From the NCBI GenBank assembly GCA_047967505.1, contig CM106538.1: a stretch of DNA of 64,000 nt. One strand, given 5' to 3'. This document shows, in pieces, positions 45,347 to 54,412 of the stretch (the stretch's first letter is position 1; the number at the start of each line of letters is the position of its first letter). Origin of the DNA: Dipteris shenzhenensis. Taxonomy: Eukaryota > Polypodiophyta > Polypodiopsida > Gleicheniales. The notes under the pieces were generated by a model, which made no database searches, was not told the DNA's origin, and worked only from the letters and a program-made list of their open reading frames with translations. Made by a program: the position numbers and the translations under genes.

Positions 45347-46204
45347 TGTCACGAGGACGTGAAATTTTGAGACTTTTAATTTGCGACTCCTGTAATTTGT
45401 GCATGACTGCCTTGAGCCTCTGGGACGCGAGGGTCTAGCCATGGGGCGGGACTTGGGGAATTAAAATTCCTAGTGGGCCCTTGGAAATAGTGAATGTGCG
45501 CCCAATTACTAGGCAATTAATTCCTAGGGCCAAAGTGTGCAACAAGGGGCCCAAAAGAGTGGTGCAATTAAAAAACTGCTTTTAAAGACCAAAAGAGTGG
45601 TGCAATTAAAAAACACTGCTTTTTGGAGCCTAGGGCTTTAAAAGGGGGAGGGAGCCCTTCTTTTGGATGCAGTTGGCCAGATCAGTTCCAAAGGAGCCAG
45701 AGCTTCAGTTTCAGGTGTTCCAGAGCCTGCCAGGGAAATTCGTGTTTACCCAGGGGCTAGTTTCAAGTGATCCAGGGCCTGCCTGGGAAATCCATTTTTA
45801 CCCAAGGGCCAGTTTTAGGTGTTCCAGAGCCTGCCATGGAAATTCAATTTTACCCAGGGTCCAATTTCAGGTGTTCTAGAGCCTGCCACAGAAATTCGTT
45901 TTTACCCAGGGGCCAGTTTCAGGTGATCCAGGGCCTACCAAGGAAATTCGTTTTTACCCAGGGGCCAGTTTCAAGTGTTCCAAAGCCTGCCAGGGAAATT
46001 CGTTTTTACCCAGGAGCCAGTTCCAGGTGATCCAGGGCGTGCCAGAGCAAATCGCAATTGATCCAGGAGTCTGTTGCAGGTGGCGATTTCTGCCAGTGTG
46101 TCTATTCTAGTTTGCAATTTGCTTTTGGGCTCTTCTAGGCTGTTCCAGGTGCCTGCGATTGGTTCTAGGGCTGTTCCAGGAAATCTGGACTTGACCAGGC
46201 TACT
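45347..46204 (+). repeat. 3' LTR of gypsy-2, truncated
   Basis: Starts TGTCACGAGG after the polypurine tract and carries the same 52-bp tandem repeats at about 45711-46030. It leaves homology with the 5' LTR at 46204, where LINE-A 3' sequence begins. Compared with the 5' LTR it has an internal repeat of AAAGAGTGGTGCAATTAAAA. Confidence 0.82.
45711..46030 (+). repeat. 52-bp tandem repeats in gypsy-2 3' LTR
   Basis: About seven units, with the same two variants (GTGTTCC and GTGATCC) in the same order as at 27798-28130. The array therefore predates the insertion. Confidence 0.9.
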
Positions 46205-46494
46205 CCGGGCACCGAGCGACAACTCAATAGACACAGATACGAGAGCTTCTCACATCTCATCAGAGAGCCACCAGGTCACCTAGATATACAGAACCTGAGC
46301 ATGTACTAGGAGCGCTAGGTCTGAGCACCTGATACTCTGCTACTCTGGTATTTTGTTCACTAGTTTAGCAATTTAGCTTTTAGCGAGGGTCATAGTGAAC
46401 CCTTTGCTTGAGCCCTCGGTGGCATGTATGAGTTACCTTTTGGTTTTGCACTTTGTCTCATAGGCCCGCAAGGCCTTTTGCAGATGTTAATACA

Positions 46495-46530
<36 letters not shown>
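46205..46530 (+). mobile_element. LINE-A truncated 3' end, copy 1 of a series
   Basis: Contains CATCTCATCAGAGAGCCACC, shared with 1261 and 50579, then GTATGAGTTAC, then the terminal block GTCTCATAGGCC...GGCC...GATGTTAATACA and a CT tail ending at 46530. Confidence 0.8.
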
Positions 46531-46535
<5 letters not shown>

Positions 46536-46723
46536 TTGAGATTTTGTTGAGATCATTAGCTTAGCTTAGTACTCAAGAAGGGCCTTAACGAGCCCTTTGC
46601 TTCGACCCATGGCGGCTTGTATGAGTTATTCTGCTGATTGTAGTTTCTCTCATAGGCACGTGAGGTCTCCCAAAGACGTTAATACAACACACACACACAC
46701 ACTCTCTCTCTCTCTCTCTCTCT
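46531..46723 (+). mobile_element. LINE-A truncated 3' end, copy 2
   Basis: Begins directly after the previous CT tail with 3' UTR text (AAGGGCCTTAACGAGCCCTTTGC). It ends TCTCATAGGCACGTGAGGTC, GACGTTAATACA, then an AC and CT tail. Confidence 0.78.
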
Positions 46724-46988
46724 AACTCTAACACACATATACCTCTGTGGGGCCGCTTGCATGGACCAGTGTCAGCCAGCCCTGATGGTGACTGACCCGA
46801 GTATGAGGATGATGAGGATGTTGATGACGATGATGATGATGTCACTACTAATGATATGACTATGTACTACTTAGCATTCATCATGGGTGATGATGTTTGT
46901 TTTGTAGCTCCACCCTTTCTGCTTGATTTGTATTAGCTTTCTATCAGTCTCATAGACCCATCGGTCTTCCAAAGACTTTAATAAACTT

Positions 46989-47040
<52 letters not shown>
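46724..47040 (+). mobile_element. LINE-A truncated 3' end, copy 3
   Basis: Starts after the previous tail and ends GTCTCATAGACC...GGTCTTCC, GACTTTAATAAAC, then a CT tail of about 50 bases. The changes in the stem (GACC with GGTC) keep the pairing. Confidence 0.75.
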
Positions 47041-47043
<3 letters not shown>

Positions 47044-47460
47044 GCCAGCAGATTTTCGGAGGAGATTGCTCCATGGAGACTTGGCACCGCCAGCAGCCCA
47101 TTTGACACTTGCCCAGATCTTCACACTCATGGCAGGAGGCATGGTCGATGGCCATGACTTCCATCATTTCTTTGGATCACAGACCCCTTAGGGAAGACGA
47201 TGTTCCTCATATTCCATATTTTACATTTTGTATCTAGGCAATTTTGGTACTCTATTTCATTTCATTTTGTATCTAGGATTTTTGTAGCCATTTTTGGCAT
47301 CTTAGCGGTATTACGATGAGGCCACCTAGTTGGCGCATCGTTGATGATGTATTTTCCTTTCGGATGATTTTGTGTCCCATAGGCCATGTATGGCCTTGGC
47401 CTTCCGTGGACCTTTAATAAAATTTCTTTCTTTCTTTCTTTCACACACACACACACACAC
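47041..47460 (+). mobile_element. LINE-A truncated 3' end, copy 4
   Basis: Starts inside ORF2 near RRRLLHGDLAPPAAHLT and ends the protein with FFGSQTP. The 3' UTR is almost identical to 4523-4854, with an extra GGCCTT. The tail is CTTT repeats, then CA repeats. Confidence 0.85.
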
Positions 47461-50400
47461 AAAAACCCCAACGCCTCCCCCTACCTATGGGGGCGGGGAC
47501 TGTGAGACTCAGAATACCAAGACCTTGTCCTATACCATTTGGAACGGTAATGGTACCTTATGGTCAAAACCAGGTCAAGACATAGTCTTTTATACAGAGA
47601 CACACCAGAGCCCAGAGCGTCCACTACCAGCTGTCAGTGGCCTTATAGAGATGAGGCGAGGATACGGGTGGAGTACGAAGTTCAAGAGTGGCAGCACGAG
47701 TGTAAAACTGCCTATTGTCGTGCCGACACTCTACAAGTTCTCTTTTCGGGGCAAACTGGGTAGAGAGAAGAGACATTCATTCCAAATTCCTATGGATCCG
47801 GATGCGGCGTACGGACAGCAAGGACTTGTTCATTGCCATGTGCTACTTTCCGCCTAAGACCTCCCACTTTGCTCGGGATATCTAGGAGGAGACTTGGAGG
47901 TCACCTTATGCAGCACTCTATCCACTCATTGTGGAGGACTTCTCGAGTCGCGGAGAAGTCCTTATTGGGGACTTTAATGCATGAATATGGGTGCGTCTGG
48001 TGCCACTTCTTGATTTCAGAGAAGATTCAATCTTGCTGCAAGACTTCGACTTAAATGATGTAGGTATGTCACGAACTCAGCTGATAGGTGGGCCCCGGGG
48101 GCGGGCGCTACTGGATTTGGGTAGGATGCATGATCTCATTATTTACAATGGTCTCAACCGATGGCCCTCCTCAAGTCATTTCACCTGTTTTCCACAGGGG
48201 GGTTTTCCAACGTAGTCGATTACATCATGGGATCCCCCCCCTTTCCTTCTCATATCACTGACTTCACTATTGCACCACCTCCTCCAAGAGCAGACCACAC
48301 TTACCTCTTCTTTCGCATCTCTACTCCTCTACCACATACACCGCCGATCGTTCATACCACTTACACTTTGACCGCATTCTTTCACCTGGTTAATCTGCTC
48401 GACTTTATACATTGCTCACATATATAGATTTCATAGCTCTTCTAGAGGATCGTGTAGCTTTGATCACTCGCTCACTTCACGAGGCTGCACTTCACGCCTT
48501 TCCCTACACTACCCGCTCCTCGTGTCCACCACCTCTTGGGACTGTCCTAGGTGGTACGACAATGAGTGTAAGACTCTATGCCGCCAACTCAAATTCGAAA
48601 CCAAACATAGCCTTCCAAATGAACCAGAGATGATACGTGAGTATCGTCGATTGGTCCGCCGGAAGAAGTAGGCTTTTATACACCGGAACAAGGAGGAGCT
48701 TCTAAATGTCCTGTCTAGTAACAACTCCAAAGGCTTCTCACGGAAATTCCTTGAACGACGGTCCCCCTCCCCTCTCACAAGTACTCAAGTTTGGCATGCC
48801 TATGCACCCACATTATATGGCATCCCTCATCAGCCCACTCCTGACCTGTCGTACTTACCCCGCCCCACCTTTTGCACTCTTTTCACTAAGGTGGTGTTAA
48901 GGACGCTGTAATGAAGCTTCACAATGGCCAAGCGAAAGATCATGAGGGTTTATGTACTGAATTTATTAAATATGGGATTTATATCCCAGCCCTGATCTTA
49001 GCGAAGCTCTTTAATGAAGCTATTTGCCTTGGCTTTCCATGTACCTGGACTCTTAACACCATTTCACCTATTCATCCCATGAACTAAAAGACCATCATGA
49101 TAGGATATCACATGTCCCTATGCATCAGTACTTGACACTGAGGTTAGCCATTTCGCAGATATGCAAGGGCTTTGAGCAAAGGGGCAAGCTCAGTTCCGAC
49201 ATGATCACAGGACCATGGACCATATACTCACACTCAGGTGCCCATTGAGGAGCCCACAGCATGGAAGCACAGGGTTTATTGTTGCTTTGTGAATTTCTGC
49301 AAAGCCTTTGATACCGCCACATTAGACGACTGCAAGAGTTGGGATATGACAAGGAGACCATTTGGGCGGTCATGGCACTTTATGAGAGTCTCAGGCAAAG
49401 TCCGGAAGGGGGCTGGATAGACATATGAGATCATGAGTACCATTGGGGTGAAACAAGTGTGTCCTATTTCACCCACCCTATTTGGCCTCTACATAGATGA
49501 GCTCGAGACTTTTATGCAGACTTTGGGAGGGCCTGATTGTTCCCTTACTGGTTCTTTGATTCTCTCTCTCTCTCAGAGTACGATCGTAGAGTTCGTCCAG
49601 GAAGAGCATGTTGCTATCCCAGCCACAGTTAGCAGGAGAGGAAGAGACCCTGGGACCGAGACGCAGCACACCCAACAGAGGACAGATGCATAGATCACAC
49701 TCACTGACATCTCCTCTATTTTCAGAACTGGGGTGCAGCCGACCGGGGTTACAGTAGCGCTCGTCAGGCATCGAGTAGCGGCCAGGAGGGCACAACGGAT
49801 TACTCATCCAGATAGCAGACATCGATCAATTACGGGCTTCTTGCCTATACTACCACTGGCTGACTTGATGATACAGATTCTACTATACCCGGATGATTTA
49901 GTCCTCCTGTCATCTTCGCCAAAGGGACTACAGAGACATCTAGATGATTTTGGCCGTAGTTTGTTGCTCCTACTTGCTCCAACCACTCAGCCCCTCCTCT
50001 CACCCACTCAGCCCCCTTGCAAGCCCCCATTTTATTTGAATATTTTGGTATGTTTCCATGTGATTTGATGACGTGTCTTATGACATGGCGTTCCCGTTCC
50101 CGTTCCCGTTCCCCCATTCCCTCTTCCCAATACGTTCCCGTTCCGACCCCCCACATTCCCGAAACGTTCCCGTTCCCTGGTAACTATGATATCAAAGAGC
50201 AGCAAGATGGGACCACCGCACCACAGGGTACTGAGGTAGACCGAGCGCAAAGACATGTCTCAGATTTCTATGCATTTGACTCAGCTCCAGGGCACTCTGG
50301 GGTAGAGGAGGAAGAGCTAGCCGACTTGAGAGATATATGGATCGATGGAGGGATCCGACAAAGCACTGTTGGACGAGGGACATAGAGACCGTACACAACA

Positions 50401-50835
50401 CCACAGTCGACCAGAGCACACACGATCGAGGTTTGATCTATTGCAGCTCTCCTTAGGGGAGATCGACCGAGGCGAGGCGTCACCCTTGACATAGCCCATC
50501 GGATCTAGAGATCTAGGAGACCACGCCCTCCACCACCACGGGAGAGAGCCCGACAAAAGCAGATACGTGAGCTCTTTGCATCTCATCAGAGAGCCACCAT
50601 GGAGCCTAGCTACGTGGAGCCAGTTCATGCACTTGGGACTCTAGCTCTGAGCACTTGATATTTCATGCCACCCTCATGCTATTTTGCTACTTTTTTGCTA
50701 TTTTGTACTAGTATAGCATTTTAGGACTCAGCAAGGGCCTTAGTGAGCACTCTGCCCCAGCCCACAGTGGTCTGTATGAGTGAGTTGATTCCGTACCTTG
50801 TCCCATAGGCTTGCGAGGCCTCCTGCGGACGTTAA

Positions 50836-50869
<34 letters not shown>

Positions 50870-50870
50870 T
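47461..50870 (+). pseudogene. LINE-A decayed long copy
   Basis: A rearranged ORF2 in many frames. The endonuclease starts near 47530 (IWNGNG, then FYTETHQSPERPLP), VDYIMG follows near 48215 and RADHTYLFF near 48285. RT is recognisable at 48900-49500 (KLFNEAI, CCFVNFCKAFDT, GVKQVCPISPTLFGLYIDELE) and at 49870 (LLYPDDLVLLSS, where Ala of YADD is Pro). An unrelated 200-300-base segment separates the last two. A deletion then removes about 250 codons, and the C-terminal part resumes near 50195. The 3' terminal block is at 50800-50870 with a CT tail. Confidence 0.8.
50088..50180 (+). repeat. GTTCCC hexamer repeats
   Basis: Perfect GTTCCC units at 50091-50115 and scattered GTTCCCGTTCC copies to 50180. 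They sit at the deletion point inside the decayed LINE-A copy. Confidence 0.85.
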
Positions 50871-50988
50871 AGCGCGCCCTTTGCCTCAGCCCTTTGTGGC
50901 TTGTATGAGTTTTCCCCTTTGTCCCATAGGCCAGCGAGGTTTCCCGTGGACATTAATCTCTCTCTCTCTCTTTCTCTCTCTCTCTTTT
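50871..50988 (+). mobile_element. LINE-A truncated 3' end, copy 6
   Basis: Starts directly after the CT tail of the previous copy. It has GCTTGTATGAGTT, then GTCCCATAGGCC...GAGGTTTCCCGTGGAC, ATTAAT and a CT tail. Confidence 0.75.
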
Positions 50989-51894
50989 CACACATACGTG
51001 CACACCCATACAATCATGCACACACACAAAGAAAATAGTGCACGGTGCACACACACGTACACATGATAAATGGTCAAATTAAGATGAGGGAAGAGAGAGA
51101 GAAAGGGAGGAATCCCCCAAATGGAAAAGATATGAGGGAGAACTAGCTAGTGTCCAAAACAGCCAGCCTGGGCTTCCAAGAGCCCCAAACTCTCCAATAG
51201 GGCACGGGCATATGGGCCTGCAATGTGCACAAAGGACAGGCCCAATAGTGGCCAAGAGGCATAGGAAGAAGAGATGTCTTTTGCCAGAATCCTCTACTAC
51301 GAGCTCCTCTTATGCCCCAAAATCTCTGCTGTGAAATAGTCTCCACCACTTGTTACTTTTCTGTCATGATCAAAACCCCTCTTCAAGTCATCAGTTCCAA
51401 TTATTCTGTCACTCCCTGCCCTGCTTCCTTTAACTTGATATTCTCAGATTTGCCAATCGCATACTGTAGGCTGCCCTCTTGTTTGCAATGTGCCAGTTTT
51501 CCCTTGTCCAGCCCCTCCCACTGCAGTCAATACGTAGTCTCTCATCAACTGGCCATGACTGCAAGCATCCACAACAAGAAGTGCCTCAAAGCTGTCGGGC
51601 ATTCTCTGCTCAAAACCCAGATGAAAGAACCAGTATCAACTTCAGTTTTCAATAATGTTGCTCTCATTCCCTAGCCTGATTGATCTAGAGATCAGCCAAT
51701 TGCTAGGCACATTGATCTGTTATAGAGCTGATGGACAGGACTAAACATGGCACATGGCTGAAATGTCAATATGTCAGTCTTTTATCCCAAGTCTTTTAGC
51801 CAAACGTTAGTGCCATGTGGCAGTGAGCGCCCCTCGCTCTTAAACATGATAAGCAAAAGTTTTTCTGGAATCTATGTAATCTTGTTGTACAAAC
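50989..51894 (-). other. 5' end of the giant intron
   Basis: CA repeats near 50990-51060, then sequence I do not recognise. The minus strand reads CAG/GTTTGT at 51894, the donor that opens the 30.3-kb intron. Confidence 0.6.
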
Positions 51895-52056
51895 CTGTGT
51901 ATTGAGATTGTATGTGTAACAAGCCACAAAATTGTGAATATTCCTCATTATATCCAGCACGTCCACCCCTTGCTCTATCATTTGACCAGGCAGATGGATG
52001 TCATCAAGTTGCAATCCATACTTCTGCTCTGCAAGGTGCCTCATTTCACAATATGT
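51895..52056 (-). CDS. WASHC4: WASHC4/SWIP homologue, exon 4
   Basis: 162 bp, 54 codons, phase 0 at both ends. The acceptor is TTTATTGCAG and the donor CAG/GTTTGT. The peptide begins TYCEMRHLAEQKYGL and contains HLPGQMIEQGVDVLDIMRNI and CYTYNLNTQ. The TYxEMR...EQGLDVLEIMRNIH order is what I recall from animal WASHC4. The preceding exon ends ALHNWK and the next begins VFFERV, both expected neighbours in the protein. The frame is intact. Confidence 0.88.
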
Positions 52057-52144
52057 CTGCAATAAATGACCCAAATTAGAAAGCATCTTTTTTAAAAAAC
52101 TTCAGGAACTTTAGGATTGTAAGAGGGATGATATCAGAACAAAC

Positions 52145-52288
52145 CTTCCAATTGTGAAGAGCCATTGCTGTATGATTATAGAAAGCTGCATTTAGATATG
52201 TTTCTACACGAGTCTTGATGTGAACAAATTTGGAAGGTAGCCTTAAAGGTTTGATAAAAAGAAACCAAGATAAATCACGAACCCCTGT
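52145..52288 (-). CDS. WASHC4: WASHC4/SWIP homologue, exon 3
   Basis: 144 bp, 48 codons. The acceptor is GCGATTAG/ACA; a second AG four bases further in would break the phase, so I chose the first. The donor is AAG/GTTTGT. The peptide starts TGVRDLSWFLFIKPLR and contains HIKTRVETYL and MALHNWK. It corresponds to the conserved stretch just before the TYSEM block of the family. The following intron is 88 bp. Confidence 0.82.
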
Positions 52289-52407
52289 CTAATCGCAGGC
52301 CAACACAAATTTGCACATGTTAGAATGTAGCAGAATGGATTATACAGAACACTGAAAAGAGCTTAGCCCTCCATGTGAGATCAAAGCTAAGCTTCCCAAA
52401 CTAATAC

Positions 52408-52506
52408 CTTGGTAGGATTGACAGTTACTGAACCCTTTAAATGGGCTGAGTGAACATGCAAGCGAAGATCGGTTTCAATGTCTCTACAAAGCGGCTCAAT
52501 AATTTC
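52408..52506 (-). CDS. WASHC4: WASHC4/SWIP homologue, exon 2
   Basis: 99 bp, 33 codons, phase 0. The acceptor is GATTTTAG and the donor AAG/GTATTA. The peptide EIIEPLCRDIETDLRLHVHS includes PLCxDIETDLR, a highly conserved WASHC4 string. The next intron is 119 bp. Confidence 0.85.
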
Positions 52507-52594
52507 CTAAAATCAATCAAAAGAAACAAATTAAGGGATGTGCTTGATTTCCATAAACAGATTGTAAGCACGTCTCCCAAAAACTTCATCTCAC

Positions 52595-52991
52595 CTTGGT
52601 AAGTGCAGCCTCAATCTCATCTTCGTAACGAGAAATAGTAATTTCTTCTCCATTCCCCCTCTTCAACAGCTTAACTCCATCACAAAAGGCATTCAAAACT
52701 AACCTGGCAGAATATTCAGGCACCAAAATCCAGTTTATGGGCTTGCTCAAAATGTTACCTTTTAGAAAACCTCAACAGACTTGAAGCCAGAGTTAAAGCT
52801 TACTGTAATTGTAAAGCCCTTTCTGCCTGGCCATATATCATGGGAAACCATGTTAACATCATCTCCCTTCTCAGGTACAGAAAGCTGCAATCAGTGGAAG
52901 TTTCTACAAGGGTACTGATGTCTGCAGCGATATTTAATTCTGACAAGAAAGCAGTCATTCTTGTGCGAAATTCATCTTGAAGTCCAGGTTG
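52595..52991 (-). CDS. WASHC4: WASHC4/SWIP homologue, exon 1 of visible set, two frame breaks
   Basis: The acceptor is TTGGTCGCAG and the donor AAG/GTGAGA; observed length is 397 bp. It reads QQPGLQDEFRTRMTAFLSEL first. At 52881-52883 (AAA on the plus strand) the frame changes and continues SVPEKGDDVNMVSHDIWPG and FNSGFKSVEV. At 52766-52769 (AAAA) it changes again and continues LKGNILSKPINWILVPEY to EDEIEAALTK. Each change is explained by one missing base in a homopolymer, which would give 399 bp or 133 codons with phase 0 at both ends. A short intron instead of the first break is possible but would be unusually small. Either sequence error or early decay. Confidence 0.72.
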
Positions 52992-54412
52992 CTGCGACCA
53001 AATGATTTTCAATGTCTAGATTAGAAGGAAGAACTTTTTACAAGACAATTTTTTCAAAATGACCCATAAAATGAGTCACACAGGAAGTAAACATTTGGTT
53101 TAGCATATTCTCAGACCTAAAATCAAAGGTGTGAAAGTACAGCATGGCCCTTCACTGCCAGTCAGCATTATACAGTATGGAAGACATACCCTCATCATTA
53201 GGATGTTATTACAGCAGCCAAAGTCCAGCAATGTTCAGAAAAACAGATGAACCAACTTTGTTCCATGGACGGACATAGAGTTTGTTTAAAAATGCAGCTT
53301 GTAGAATGCCTAGAGCTCCAAAAAGAATCTGACTAATTGTAATTTATTAGGGTTTGGACTGCCAAGCATCTCGTCTTCTTAAGTTGTAGTGTACATTGAG
53401 CCAGTTGTTTCAAACCTAAATGTTTAGTGTTTGGTATGTACATGTACCTTACCTTTACTTCCATATACTTGTACATGCAACAATAAACTATATAGCACAA
53501 TTCTGTGTATTTTCTTTTGAATTTAGAAGTAAAATATGTAAATCCTGACAAAACGTCAAAATTTTTCCCATAAAAGTTTCAAATCCAATGTTTCAAACAT
53601 TTATTTTTATTAGGGCATACAAAATAAGATTGATGCTAATAGCAAGGCCCCATGTCCTCTACTTCTATGTTTACCACACTGTTTGAATCACACATGTACA
53701 TGCAACAATAAACCAACACATCCCATAGCACTATAGCCCATCCTGAGGGTATATTCATTCTTCCCTCACTCAATTAGGCTACACAGGACATCAAGCTCCA
53801 CAACACTTGATGCCCAAATGATGAGGGCTATACTTCTTATGGTGCATTAGCCCCACATCTATTATATTAAATCTTCCAAGTGTGCCCTGTGTTGCCCCAT
53901 GGATGCCTATCTCCATTGCCAGTCCCAAGGGTCGTCTAGCTTATACCTATTCTTCCTAGGCTATACATCTCCCAAGTTAGATGCAAGCCATGGTTACGTA
54001 ACACTCACCTTAGCCTCCTACTCCTCCATGGTCTTCAAAGAATCTAAGCAGCTGTCAATCCACATCAAGGAGAGTCATAGTAATTCTAGTGGGAGGTAAG
54101 GCAGCGGACGTGGAGAAAAGATGATACACCCACATAGCTCTTATCTACTATGCAAAACAAAGCAAAGACCGTAAACAAAATACTTGAAGCATATTGCAAA
54201 GACCTGCTCATACAAGAAATAACCCATGCAAATCATTCATCCAAAAGCAGCAGTAAGTAGATAAGTATAGCAAGAAGTATATTTAAAAAGCACTAGTGAG
54301 GTACAAGTCTTTGAAAGTAAGACCTACACCAAAGGAATTGTGAAGATCACTCACCTATTGAGATTGCTATTTGGTTGGACATTAAAAGAACCCTGATTGT
54401 ATCTAAACTTGC
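52992..54412 (-). other. Upstream intron, one weak exon candidate
   Basis: Mostly AT-rich and unassigned. On the minus strand 53328-53213 is open between a CAG acceptor and a GTAATA donor and reads hydrophobic (ILFGALGILQAAFLNKLY). Its end phase does not fit the next exon as drawn, so it is only a candidate. Confidence 0.35.

Larger units (their letters stand above)
27396..46204 (+). mobile_element. Gypsy-2, gag-only Ty3/gypsy element with nested insertions
   Basis: Both LTR copies start TGTCACGAGGACGTG (27396 and 45347) and share a 52-bp tandem repeat block. Between them lie a leader and gag (37432-38171 and 44034-44430) and a non-coding 3' region with hairpin repeats. No protease, RT or integrase was seen, so the element is gag-only or lost pol by deletion. 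It hosts LINE-B (28614-37220) and copia-4 (38172-44033). The two LTRs differ by roughly 5% over their first 230 bp plus indels, and the 3' LTR is cut short at 46204 by a LINE-A piece. Confidence 0.78.
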
